Assembly (NCBI RefSeq): GCF_015558675.1 | Contig: NZ_JADMOL010000008.1 | Coordinates: 31,918-95,917, forward strand | Direction of reading: 5' to 3' | DNA length: 64,000 bases | From: Paenibacillus sp. 1001270B_150601_E10 | GTDB lineage: Bacteria; Bacillota; Bacilli; Paenibacillales; Paenibacillaceae | Shown: one piece after another, positions 17,516 through 26,143 of the stretch | Position numbering within the stretch: the stretch's first letter is position 1 | Layout of the letters: every line of letters starts with the position of its first letter | The notes under the pieces: model-generated | What the model saw: only the letters and a program-made list of their open reading frames with translations | What the model was told of the DNA's origin: nothing | The model's database searches: none | Translations under genes and position numbers: made by a program

Positions 17516-17831
17516 ACCATTCCTCCACATCATCATGTTATCGATATACAATTGTTGAATGGCTTTGAGCATCCCTCCATTCCATGGCGCTGCTTTTAGA
17601 AGAAAACGCCTGCTTCGTTAATCGTTCATATCATAAATGAAATATGCATAGCGAAACAGGACTTTAAGAATTATTTAAAGAAATGATAAGGTTTTGTATG
17701 GAGGCTTGATAGAGGACATGAATTCTCTTCTTAGGGTGCATGATGTGAGTTTATCGCTCTCTTCAACGAAAGAGAGATTGGAAATAGACTTTTAAGTGAT
17801 GATAAAGTCTGGAGATGAGGTGATTAGATTC
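17516..17831. other. Divergent intergenic region with small palindrome
   Basis: No gene seen. It separates the hexosaminidase gene (minus) from the MerR/ABC chimera (plus). A seven-pair inverted repeat CTCTCTT/AAGAGAG (17757-17763 with 17770-17776, six-base gap) lies 55 bases before the plus-strand start and could be an operator for the MerR-type N-terminus. Confidence 0.4.
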
Positions 17832-18737
17832 ATGAATACGTACAGAACAGCAGAAATAGTGCATAGCATTGGAATCCATCCCAATACTGTGCGGCTTTAT
17901 GAGGAACTTGGACTTATTCCAAAAGCAGAACGGAAAGCGAATGGGTATCGCATTTTTACAGATTTCCATGTGGAGCAGCTTACATTTGCGAGAACAGCTC
18001 TACAAGTTGAGGTATTGCAAAATGGTCTGCGAAAACAAGCTATTGGTATTATAAAGACCTCGGCTGCCAAAAATTTTGACAAAGCTATTCATCTAACGAA
18101 CCATTATCACCAACAATTAAAAAGAGAGCAAAGAAACGCTGAAGAAGCTATCGCGATTACTGAAAAGCTATTGTCAGGTGAAAACCAACAGCTGAGCAAC
18201 GCTATTTTAACCAGAAAAGAGACGGCTAACCTTCTGCATATCTCAATGGACGCCTTAAGAAATTGGTACCAAGAGAAAATAAAAGTGTCGGAACTTTGTG
18301 AGGTCACTGCATCTCTTTACCAAAGCTCTAAGGATTACACGACCTTGTTACATCAATTTGGGCTTTCCAACAAGCTGAAAAGTCATGTAAGCGAGCTTTC
18401 CGGAGGACAGAAGCAACGACTGTTCATTGTTCTTGCGTTAATTCCAAATCCCGAGGTCGTGTTTTTAGACGAGTTGACTACCGGGCTTGATGCGAGAGCA
18501 AGACGGGATGTATGGAAAAGCCTTGCTGATTTAAAAGCTAAAGGGTTAACCATTCTATTGACCTCTCACTTCATGGACGAGGTGGAGGCCCTTTGTGACA
18601 GAATCATGATTCTGAAAAAAGGTAGAAGCATTTTTTACGGGACTGTAGAGGAAGCGATTGCTGCCAGTCCATATGAAAAATTTGAGGATGCCTATCTTTG
18701 GTATACAGATGAGGAGGAAAATAATGAGAGCATTTAG
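17832..18737 (+). pseudogene. MerR-type regulator fused to C-terminal half of an ABC ATPase
   Basis: 301 codons in one frame. Residues 1-~145 are a MerR-like regulator: NTYRTAEIVHSIGIHPNTVR, YEELGLIPKAERKANGYR, then a helical dimerisation region and a second helix-turn-helix (RKETANLLHISMDALRNW). From ~148 on the sequence is the second half of an ABC ATPase: SELCEVTASLYQSSKDYTTL, signature LSGGQKQRL, Walker B VVFLDELTTGLD (Leu for the usual Pro), H-loop LLTSHFMDE. The Walker A and Q-loop half (~110 residues) is absent. The simplest reading is a deletion that joined the tail of a merR gene to an adjacent ABC gene. Start at 17832 follows GAGGTGATT. The chimera is unlikely to hydrolyse ATP alone but could still bind DNA. 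Confidence 0.8.
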
Positions 18738-19467
18738 AACGCTGCTTAAAACAGAGAGTAAGCTGTCGCTTCGTGGGATGGACATGTTCATCTTTGCGAT
18801 CTGTATGCCTGTCGTCGTTGTGATCATTTTAGGTGCAGTTTTCGGAAATAAACCAGCTTTCCCTGGCTCTGCTTATACCTTTCTGGAACAATCCTTTGGA
18901 GCGGTGGCCACGATTGCAATATGCGCTGGAGGAGTGATGGGACTTCCTTTAGTGGTATCCGATTACCGAAGCAGGAGGATACTAAAACGTTTTAAGGTAA
19001 CGCCGACCAGTCCAGCTCTTATCCTAGCCGTACAAGTTGTAATTTATGCGATATATTCCATTGCTTCCCTCATCCTTGTTTATATGACTGCGGCCATTTT
19101 TTTTGGGTATCAATTTCGTGGCTCATGGCTTCCATTTTTAGGCGCGTACTTACTGGTCATGCTGTCTATGTTTAGCATTGGACTGCTGGTGGGTGGACTG
19201 GCGCCAAATATGAAAACAGCAAGTGCTTTAGCCAGCTTGCTATATTTCCCAATGCTTATTTTCTCTGGTGCCACCTTACCTTATGAAGTTATGCCTGCGG
19301 CGCTTCAAAGAGTGGCAGATATATTACCGCTGACACAGGGCATTAAGATGTTGAAGTCCGCTTCACTTGGCATGCCAATGGATAGTGTCATCATACCCGT
19401 TGTTGTGATGATTGCACTAACAGTGATATGCATGAGTATGTCTCTTCGCTTTTTCAAATGGGATTAA
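18724..19467 (+). CDS. ABC-2 type transporter permease
   Basis: 247 residues with six predicted membrane helices: MFIFAICMPVVVVIILGAVF, GAVATIAICAGGVMGLPLVV, then two helices around 100-165, SALASLLYFPMLIFSG, and a final VIIPVVVMIALTVIC. The cytosolic DYRSRRILKRFKVTPTSPAL loop (the coupling segment) and the LPYEVMPAALQRVADILPLT re-entrant stretch are classic for ABC-2 permeases of drug/antibiotic exporters. Start 18724 has GAGGAGGAAAATA upstream and overlaps the end of the chimeric gene by 14 bases. Because the ATPase partner next door has lost its Walker A half, the transporter is probably inactive unless another ATPase substitutes. Confidence 0.85.
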   Translation: MRAFRTLLKTESKLSLRGMDMFIFAICMPVVVVIILGAVFGNKPAFPGSAYTFLEQSFGAVATIAICAGGVMGLPLVVSDYRSRRILKRFKVTPTSPALILAVQVVIYAIYSIASLILVYMTAAIFFGYQFRGSWLPFLGAYLLVMLSMFSIGLLVGGLAPNMKTASALASLLYFPMLIFSGATLPYEVMPAALQRVADILPLTQGIKMLKSASLGMPMDSVIIPVVVMIALTVICMSMSLRFFKWD

Positions 19468-19532
19468 TTGTGAGCAAACCAATATCGGCAGGCCCTTCTA
19501 GGAGTTTCCAATTGGGTTCAGTTATTTTGAGA

Positions 19533-19560
19533 AGGGTCTAGCAGCTTGTCGCTAGACCCT
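19533..19560. terminator. Terminator hairpin between convergent genes
   Basis: Ten-pair perfect stem AGGGTCTAGC/GCTAGACCCT (19533-19542 with 19551-19560), eight-base loop, followed by CTCTTTAC on plus. It lies between the permease gene (plus) and azlD (minus). Confidence 0.7.
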
Positions 19561-19628
19561 CTTTACATCGCACCTATAAATTCCATACTCATTGCCATGT
19601 ATCCTTTATAACACTTGAGTATCTAGTA

Positions 19629-19955
19629 TCAAAACAAAAAACGCAAAATGATAATGGTAATCATACCTCCCAGTACGGTTCCTAGTAAACTACGTGTTTT
19701 TATCGCTATCAAAAAAGTTGGTATGGCTGCAAAAAATTCGATGTTGTTTGTAAGAGAGGCTATCTCTCCGTCATGTATAAATATCTCTTGACCTATCAAA
19801 GCGGCTATAACAGAAATGGGGACATAATTTAACCATCGCATTGCCCATTCTGGTAATTCAAAACGACTAAGCACCATCAGAGGAATGACTCTTGGAATAA
19901 ACGTAACAAAAGCCGAGCCTAAAATAATCAAAAAAATGTCCCATCTTACTTCCAT
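19629..19955 (-). CDS. azlD: AzlD-like branched-chain amino acid transporter subunit
   Basis: 108 residues with four hydrophobic segments. Conserved AzlD features: FVTFIPRVIPLMVLSRFELP, then WLNYVPISVIAALIGQEIF and a C-terminal LGTVLGGMITIIILRFLF. AzlD is the small partner of AzlC in exporters of branched-chain amino acids and analogues such as 4-azaleucine. Its ATG lies inside the end of azlC (10-base overlap), indicating translational coupling. No regulator (AzlB) or T-box element was found nearby. Confidence 0.9.
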   Translation of the reverse strand: MEVRWDIFLIILGSAFVTFIPRVIPLMVLSRFELPEWAMRWLNYVPISVIAALIGQEIFIHDGEIASLTNNIEFFAAIPTFLIAIKTRSLLGTVLGGMITIIILRFLF

Positions 19956-20674
19956 TTTTCTACCACCATTCCTATGGTTGAAGCAATAATAGTTGCAATA
20001 ATAACCCCCATACTGCTGGACAACACGAAAGAACTTCCCACCGCGATGACCACTGCAATAATAGCGACAACGATATCAAGTTTGATGTTATTTCGCGCCA
20101 ACATGGAGAGTATAAGAATTCCAATAAACATAGCTGGCAGGGCAAATTCCAGTCCAAATTTCTCCGGATTTGAAATCCATTGTGCCAAAAATGCTCCTGC
20201 TAGATTAGCTGCAAGCCAATTTACATAAGCTGTTATGTTGAGGCCATGCATCCATTTTTCACTAATTCGGTTTTTCTTCGAAGCCTCGCTAATCGCGACA
20301 CCAAATGTCTCATCGGTAAGTAGAGACCCTACCAGCATGTTTCGAAGTGGAGTAAGATGCCGGAAATAAGGGGCTAGTGCTGCACTAAGTAAAATATGAC
20401 GGAGATTCACAAAGAATATCGTAACAACAATGGCAGTTATCGAACTACTTGTTGCTATCATACCCGCAGCAATAAACTGAGCAGAGCCCGCATAGAGAAT
20501 TAAAGACATCAGCGCGATCTCAGCTATGCTAAGTCCCGCAGTCTTTTGGATCACACCTGCAGCTAATCCGATGCTTAAATAACCCAGTAACGTGGGGACG
20601 CAATCTTTTACTCCTTGGAAGAAGCTATCCTTATCTCTCTGAGACGGATTCATTTGGACGTTCGATAGACTCAT
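19946..20674 (-). CDS. azlC: AzlC-like branched-chain amino acid transporter subunit
   Basis: 242 residues, about eight membrane segments. Family signatures: GVKDCVPTLLGYLSIGLAAG, SLILYAGSAQFIAAGMI, VTIFFVNLRHILLSAALAPY and LTDETFGVAISEA. The pair AzlC-AzlD forms an inner-membrane exporter. Start at 20674 with AAAGAGGGAATGA upstream. Gene order azlC-azlD as in other Firmicutes. Confidence 0.92.
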   Translation of the reverse strand: MSLSNVQMNPSQRDKDSFFQGVKDCVPTLLGYLSIGLAAGVIQKTAGLSIAEIALMSLILYAGSAQFIAAGMIATSSSITAIVVTIFFVNLRHILLSAALAPYFRHLTPLRNMLVGSLLTDETFGVAISEASKKNRISEKWMHGLNITAYVNWLAANLAGAFLAQWISNPEKFGLEFALPAMFIGILILSMLARNNIKLDIVVAIIAVVIAVGSSFVLSSSMGVIIATIIASTIGMVVEKWK

Positions 20675-20850
20675 TTCATTCCCTCTTTATTTTTAAGGAT
20701 TGGAAGCTAACTTACTAACTACTACGAAAAAGAAAAAGAAAATACGGTTCAATTTACTTGAACCGTTTTCCAGTAACAACATGAATAGGTTAGGGGCGTT
20801 TTTCCAAAGAGCTTCTGTTTCCTCATGCGGATCATTCGTGAAATTTGGAG

Positions 20851-21045
20851 TTAAATGGAGTCATTCCTTCTCTCAACAATCTTCATGATTCCACCGATTG
20901 AATTGGGGTTATTTATATCTGTCATCCAGAGCTGTTCTTTACTAATACTCTCCAATGCGATCTTAAACTTTGCAAAATACAAATGGTAAATACGATGAAG
21001 GGATATCTTCAAGAAAGTTTTAATAAATTGATCCTGTTCCAACAT
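20851..21045 (-). pseudogene. Truncated DinB/DUF1572-like gene
   Basis: 64 codons from ATG 21045 (GGAGAG six bases upstream): DQFIKTFLKISLHRIYHLYF, AKFKIALESISKEQLWM, NNPNSIGGIMKIVERRNDSI, stop. This is the first helix pair and the conserved NSIGG segment of DUF1572-type DinB proteins, which normally continue for another 100 residues (histidine helix and following helices). No matching continuation was found in the other frames downstream except a short open stretch that I could not align. Probably a deletion-truncated gene. Confidence 0.65.
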
Positions 21046-21143
21046 AATCATCTCTCCTATCAAGTTCATCACTGATTTAAACTGACGTTACTGTATTTAA
21101 GATGCATTATGTGTAGCTGATCTCAATTATTGAAAACTTAATA

Positions 21144-21359
21144 TTAGATAATAATAGGTTTGTAGCTCATTGCTTTATCAACTATCTCTTCTGGGCTATA
21201 TTCTATATCACTCCAAAATATTAAATCTGAGACATGTGGATCTGGTACATTTCTTTCAAGCAAATTGATCATCTCATCTATTTCATGCTCTGATCCTTCA
21301 CAATTCATGATTTTTCTTACAAGAATAATCAATTCATCTCTACTTAATGGTTTATTCAT
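21144..21359 (-). CDS. Colicin/pyocin-type bacteriocin immunity protein
   Basis: 71 residues, acidic and helical: LSRDELIILVRKIMNCEGSE, HEIDEMINLLERNV, DPHVSDLIFWSDIEYSPEEI, VDKAMSYKPIII. The segment from PHVSDLIF to SPEEIV matches the DNase-inhibiting helix III signature of colicin E/pyocin immunity proteins (H.SGSDLI.YP...SPE.IV; Colicin_Pyocin, PF01320). Such proteins bind and block the cognate nuclease domain. No nuclease toxin gene lies within reach (neighbours are a DinB remnant and a nucleotidyltransferase pseudogene), so it looks like an orphan immunity gene. The ribosome site GAGAGGTATAAA is good. Confidence 0.75.
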   Translation of the reverse strand: MNKPLSRDELIILVRKIMNCEGSEHEIDEMINLLERNVPDPHVSDLIFWSDIEYSPEEIVDKAMSYKPIII

Positions 21360-21547
21360 TTTATACCTCTCAAATGTATAGTTCTTTTTTATGTATTAGT
21401 CACTTATTTGTTAGTTTTCACAGAAGTTACGTATAACGTTCTTGTATCTACAAACCCGAGTGGTTAAAAGAGTGATAGGATATCCATGTCTTCATCGAAT
21501 ACCAATTACATCTATGTTGGACGAATATGAATTTGTCTCTTCCATCA

Positions 21548-22130
21548 TTATAATTTTAATACATTGTTACTTCGATAATCGATGCCCAAATCTTCAAGCA
21601 ACTCATTTAGACCTGTCCATAAATTTTCACAAAGCCTATACAGTTCTTCATTATCAGATAGCTCTCCGTTTATAACTTTTTTGCCCATCGTTTCGTAGGG
21701 TTCCCAGACCATGAATTCTTCTACTACTTTTTTAATAGCTTCATCAGATACTGAGAGTGCCATTTCTTTTCCCTGATCAAATATATGATGTGGATCAAAC
21801 AAGGAAGTAATGTGTAGGATACTCCCCACTTTAATGGCCCAAGAATCATCAACCAAGCTTGCTTTCTTAAGCCATTCTGATTTCTGCATAGTAGAAATTT
21901 CTAATTTAAAGGGGTGATAAATCAGTTCAGAACTAGGAACACTCACACCATCCTTACTTATGACATGAAATTCTATATTCTGAATAAGGACCTTCCTTTT
22001 CCTGGGCTATAGAACCATAAATACCGATTGCCTCGATATTATCACGATATTTGTTTAACAGCATTTTTACTATTCTATCAATGAAATCTAGTTTTTCTGT
22101 TCGGCTTGTTGAAGCTGGATAAGGTAACAT
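21548..22130 (-). pseudogene. Kanamycin-nucleotidyltransferase-like gene, frameshifted and internally deleted
   Basis: From ATG 22130 (GGAGGGCCTGC upstream) the frame reads FIDRIVKMLLNKYRDNIEAI then GIYGSIAQEKEGPYS, the nucleotidyltransferase G-S motif of ANT(4')/KNTase relatives, then loses frame at the metal-site position: one extra A near 21975 turns the expected SDIEFHVIS into SEYRISCHK-stop. The correct frame resumes as HVISKDGVSVPSSELIYHPF and LEISTMQKSEWL. Later, VVEEFMVWEPYETMGK is joined directly to KVINGELSDNEELYRLCENL; relatives carry about 55-65 residues between these blocks. So there are two independent lesions and the gene cannot give an active enzyme. Confidence 0.82.
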
Positions 22131-22213
22131 GCAGGCCCTCCTATAAGAGATTGATTTCTACGAATTCTATAGCGTTGCTTTAATGTAACTTCCCGTTATA
22201 AATCTATGATGTC

Positions 22214-23464
22214 TTAACTTTTGGATGTAGCAAAAATTGGACTGATTTTATCCATTGCTACTCCTTGCTTTTTAAATTTAAAAATAAACAAGCCATTGAC
22301 TAATAAAACCAATGATCCAAATGCCAATGCTGCCATAGAGTTCCATTCAGAAATCAAACCAGATAGTATAGTCGCTATCATTGCTGCAATTCCACCAAAA
22401 ACGTATATGGAACTTCGAACCCTGGCGATCAAATAGTCTGGAGTAATCCCCTGTTGAACAGTTATCTGAACAACAAATGCCATAGAAAGTGCCCCATCAA
22501 AGATTATCATTCCGAAACACATGGTGATAAATGAATTTGATATCAACAATAAAATACCAAATGAAGATATAATCATTAAAGTACTTAGAAAGTATAACCA
22601 ATTTGCATTTTTAAATTTGTTCATTATAAGTACGCCAACGACATTACCTATACCAGCACAAGATAATAGTATTCCAATATACTCTTCTGAAAAATGGAGT
22701 GTATATTTAGAATGAATGATAACACTAAGCACAATAAAACTGGTTGAAAATCCGAGAACCAAAGCTGAAATCGTCGATACAATTTGAGCTCCATTAGCAT
22801 AGAGGTACTTTACACCTTCTTGGGAATCCCGAATGAAACTCTTCAGTTTCTGTTTTCCCTTCATGTGCTTATCATCCGTTTCCTTACGTACATTGTGGTA
22901 TTTTATAAGTGAAATAAACAACATTGAAACAAGTAATAAACTACCACAAATAGTTAAGGTGATGTTCGGGCCATATTTCGCAAGTATAATTCCACCTAAG
23001 GCTGGACCAATTAAGGTTACAATCGCATCAGCGGCTTCTAATAAATTATTTGCACTTAATAAACGTTGCCTCCCAACAATTTTAGGTACCATAGCTGAAA
23101 GGGCAATATTTAACATCAATTCCACTAAACCCATGAAAAATAATATTGGCCCAATAACAAAAAGGCTCGTTATGTCGATTGTTATTAAATATGCCAATAG
23201 AAACAATAATATAGCATATATTAAATTACAGATCGAAGAAATTAAAACAAGGTTCTTTTTCTCAATCCAAGTACCTATTGGAATAGAAAAAAACACGGAA
23301 CTAATTCTCTGAAATAAAAGCACTAATGAAGTCATTAATGGTGATCCAGACAGACCCAATATGATAATAGGTATGATTAGTTCGCGAAAACGTTCACTTA
23401 GGATTTTAGATATATTATGAAACCATAACTTCCCAAAATCAGCATTAATCATTAAATTATTCAC
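22214..23464 (-). CDS. MFS transporter
   Basis: 416 residues, about twelve membrane helices, of the MFS_3/macrolide-efflux-like type: FGKLWFHNISKILSERFREL at the N-terminus, the loop PIGTWIEKKNLVLISSI between helices 2 and 3, a large central hydrophilic loop (RKETDDKHMKGKQKLKSF), and a C-terminal domain starting at about 220. Likely a proton-driven drug or metabolite exporter of the plasma membrane. Start GTG 23464, with AGAGGTG upstream; ATG 23452 is an alternative. Markedly AT-rich, like its neighbours. Confidence 0.88.
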   Translation of the reverse strand: MNNLMINADFGKLWFHNISKILSERFRELIIPIIILGLSGSPLMTSLVLLFQRISSVFFSIPIGTWIEKKNLVLISSICNLIYAILLFLLAYLITIDITSLFVIGPILFFMGLVELMLNIALSAMVPKIVGRQRLLSANNLLEAADAIVTLIGPALGGIILAKYGPNITLTICGSLLLVSMLFISLIKYHNVRKETDDKHMKGKQKLKSFIRDSQEGVKYLYANGAQIVSTISALVLGFSTSFIVLSVIIHSKYTLHFSEEYIGILLSCAGIGNVVGVLIMNKFKNANWLYFLSTLMIISSFGILLLISNSFITMCFGMIIFDGALSMAFVVQITVQQGITPDYLIARVRSSIYVFGGIAAMIATILSGLISEWNSMAALAFGSLVLLVNGLFIFKFKKQGVAMDKISPIFATSKS

Positions 23465-23771
23465 TTTTGAACACCTCTTAAAATTGATTTACCACTCTCC
23501 TCTTATTTAAAATCTGATTAATCAATCTACTAGACTCATAGTATATCCTCCTTGCAAAACTTCATAGATATATTAGTACATAGAATATTCCTTAGAAACG
23601 ATAATCCTATAAATTTGGAGTTGTATTTTGCTCTCTTATACAAAAAAAAAGCCATTGTGAACATAAGTTAAGCACTTCTCTTGCACTAAACTGCCCCGTT
23701 AATGAAACAAAAGAGCTCCCTAATTGACAGATGGATCTTCAATTAAATACCCTATAGTGAAGATGAAACCT

Positions 23772-23944
23772 TTACATTCTGTTCAAGTATTCAAGTAATT
23801 CATCAATGTTATTCTCTTTTGCATTTTTTGATAAACGTTGTTAAAAAGGTTAAATGCAACCTCAATATTTTCTCGAAGCCAACTGGATGAATTTTTTGGT
23901 CCTAAATACCATAAACCATTAAGCGAAAAATAGATTTCCAAGCT
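23772..23944 (-). pseudogene. 3' remnant of an unidentified gene, frameshifted
   Basis: Coding-like frame SLEIYFSLNGLWYLGPKNSS, SWLRENIEVAFNLFNNVYQK runs into a run of six T on plus (23824-23829); adding one base there restores NAKENNIDELLEYLNRM and a TAA at 23772. It reads as the helical C-terminus of a cytoplasmic protein of unknown family. No start is found: an ELTSRFPLSIEDSILLV stretch upstream ends at a TAA. The remainder of the 550-base gap 23465-24014 shows only the AT-rich promoter region of the MFS gene. Confidence 0.45.
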
Positions 23945-24014
23945 GTCTTTATACTAGTAATATTGAATCTTCAATTGAAAGGGGAAATCTAGATGTTAAC
24001 TCAACTATCACCCT

Positions 24015-24521
24015 TTACTCAAGCCCGTCAATAAGTTCCTTGATTTGTTTAATATGCCGTTGTTCATGTAAGTATAGGGATTTAATCCAATCAATCAACA
24101 ACATTTCTTTAAAGACTGGATGCAAATAATGTCTTCTACTCAGCACCGAAGGGTCTTCTACTGTATTTAAAAGCTCATGTAATTTCTGTCTTGAATCGTT
24201 TAGTTTTTCAAGGATTACTTGATATTCTAATAATTCATTCGTTGGTTTAGCAATTTCAGGTGCCTCTAGCTTATTGTTTCTATCAAGCAGAAATTCTACT
24301 GGCTTATTTTCTAGAAAGGAATCTTCTTTGCTCTTTAATCCCTTCCTTATTGCTATAATATATAACTCTTCTGTTTTAATGAGGTGCTGACAAACTTGAC
24401 TAATACTCCAACTTTCAAAGTCTTTCTGTTTGTTTAATTGGTCTTCTTTCACCCCATCAAGAATACTGAGTAATTCGACTCTGGTTTCTGCTAATTTTTG
24501 ATTGATTTCTTGAAGCTCCAT
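24015..24521 (-). CDS. DinB-like (DUF1569/DinB_2) protein
   Basis: 168 residues, four-helix bundle. ESWSISQVCQHLIKTEELYI places the first metal-type histidine, and IDWIKSLYLHEQRHIKQIKE the last two (HExRH), as in DinB_2 proteins related to bacillithiol transferases. A thiol-S-transferase role is plausible but unproven. Start ATG 24521 after GGGGGATTTTTCA; a TTG at 24536 overlaps the ribosome site and is rejected. Third DinB-type gene of the region. Confidence 0.82.
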   Translation of the reverse strand: MELQEINQKLAETRVELLSILDGVKEDQLNKQKDFESWSISQVCQHLIKTEELYIIAIRKGLKSKEDSFLENKPVEFLLDRNNKLEAPEIAKPTNELLEYQVILEKLNDSRQKLHELLNTVEDPSVLSRRHYLHPVFKEMLLIDWIKSLYLHEQRHIKQIKELIDGLE

Positions 24522-24698
24522 TGAAAAATCCCCCAATCTATAATTTTTTTCGAAAGTTTTCTATTGCGTCTTACCTGCAAACTTCGCAAACTTCTCAAAT
24601 AAGGATGTATTCATGAACTTCGCATATTCAACAATATATTATGAATTATCGAATTCAAATAGTCCTTACTTCGTTTATAATCAATTATTACTTGCTCC

Positions 24699-25430
24699 CT
24701 ACTCCAAATCCTTTTCATCCAATATCCTCACCATTTGAAGAGAAATATCTGAAAAAGATGTAGAACTGCCGTTCACTGAATACTCGGGAAAGATCCATTC
24801 TCCATTTTCATTTAAGGGCGTCCAGCCGTAAGCAATTGGTGAAGGCCCCATGATGCTAGAGAACAATGAAAAAGCTTTTTGTCGTGGGACCAGATTGTTT
24901 TCATTCTCCAAAATGTGGACCCATTGCTGTGGCAAAGGTTCAGCACCATAGCTGTGTTCACGCAAATCAACCTTCCACTCGAGCTGAATCCTTGGCTGAT
25001 ACATACTCCCTTCGTCACCTTCTGAATAGTAACGCTCACGCTGCAGATAATACCGGATCTCACTCATTCTATCCTTAGGATTTAGATTCCATATCATCAT
25101 GTAGGAAGAGGGATCTGTCTCACGCAGTTTCCAAACGAGCGGCTCCCCTTTTGTATCGAGATACTGAATGCTCCATCTCAGCTGCTTCCATTCCCACATG
25201 CTGTATCCATAATCTCCTCCTTTGCTTACAAATGGAACATAGACATGCTTCGGATCCACCTGTTTGATGTCGAGCAGTTCACGAACCTCATAAGAATGAA
25301 GTTCTTGAAGAATAGCATCAGTCTTAGGGAATGGTTTAGGATTGTTGGCAAGCATCCAATAATAAGAAGCAGCAAGTATCGCGAGCACGATGATGATTGA
25401 TGCCACAATAATCTTCTTTTTCCTCATCAT
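24699..25430 (-). CDS. Hypothetical membrane-anchored protein
   Basis: 243 residues: basic start MMRKKK, one membrane helix (IIVASIIIVLAILAASYYWML), then an exported domain rich in Trp and Tyr (GGDYGYSMWEWKQLRWSIQY). No cysteines, no known motif. Its start overlaps the stop of the upstream gene (ATGA at 25430), so both are made from one message and probably work together at the cell surface. Family not recognised. Confidence 0.7.
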   Translation of the reverse strand: MMRKKKIIVASIIIVLAILAASYYWMLANNPKPFPKTDAILQELHSYEVRELLDIKQVDPKHVYVPFVSKGGDYGYSMWEWKQLRWSIQYLDTKGEPLVWKLRETDPSSYMMIWNLNPKDRMSEIRYYLQRERYYSEGDEGSMYQPRIQLEWKVDLREHSYGAEPLPQQWVHILENENNLVPRQKAFSLFSSIMGPSPIAYGWTPLNENGEWIFPEYSVNGSSTSFSDISLQMVRILDEKDLE

Positions 25431-26143
25431 GAAACATCCCCTATCTTCATTAGCTCCTTTTCGGAGCGGTAGTAGTACTGGTTATCCACCGTTGAGATCA
25501 GCAGCCCTTTTCCATCCTTCTCAATATAGACTACAGCTTGCAGCCCGCTTCCCCAACGAGAATGTACGGAAGTAAGCTCATAAGGAAATTGCTCCGTTTT
25601 ATATTGAGGGCTGCTTTCGAGCACTGAACGATTATACCAATCCACCACCGTCTTATCCGCTGAATGAAGCTGTCCCACCATTTTCTGAAGATAATCATTA
25701 TCCAACACTGCCTTAGGAGCAGAAGGATGCAGGGAAACAAGAACGACATGATCTAGATCTGCTAGAAACGTCTCTGGCTTGTCGACTGGATAAATCAAAC
25801 TATGTATGCCAGCGGAAACAAGCGTCAAAAAGAGAAAAACATAATTACACCAAAATCCAACCCATGCAAATGGTCGATACTTCTCCCATGCATGCTTTTG
25901 TGTGGACATGGCAATCAGCCATACACCGAGCGGCAGGATAGCTATTTTTACAGACACTCCAAATAATTGAGTTTTCCATGAAAAAGAAAAGATTCCTATA
26001 ATAACGACAATCGCAATCTTCCACCAAGCGGGCTTTTCCTTTTGTTTGCGATATTGCATCATGCCCAGAAAAATGATGATTGCCCAACTAATCAGTGTAA
26101 AAAACCAGCTCACGATATTAATAGAAGAAAGAGAAGAAGTCAC
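25427..26143 (-). CDS. Hypothetical membrane protein with exported C-terminal domain
   Basis: 238 residues. Four hydrophobic segments fill the first ~125 residues (VSWFFTLISWAIIIFLGMM, IAIVVIIGIFSFSW, VKIAILPLGVWLIAM, FWCNYVFLFLTLVSAGI), then a soluble domain of about 110 residues (LADLDHVVLVSLHPS...TVDNQYYYRSEKELM). GTG start at 26143 with GGAGGATTCAGAAC upstream. First gene of a two-gene operon with 24699-25430. Unknown function. Confidence 0.7.
   Translation of the reverse strand: MTSSLSSINIVSWFFTLISWAIIIFLGMMQYRKQKEKPAWWKIAIVVIIGIFSFSWKTQLFGVSVKIAILPLGVWLIAMSTQKHAWEKYRPFAWVGFWCNYVFLFLTLVSAGIHSLIYPVDKPETFLADLDHVVLVSLHPSAPKAVLDNDYLQKMVGQLHSADKTVVDWYNRSVLESSPQYKTEQFPYELTSVHSRWGSGLQAVVYIEKDGKGLLISTVDNQYYYRSEKELMKIGDVS

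Noticed and set aside
21144..22130. A complete bacteriocin or polymorphic-toxin locus around the immunity gene
   Set aside because: No nuclease domain, leader or transporter on either strand nearby; the larger neighbour is a nucleotidyltransferase remnant.
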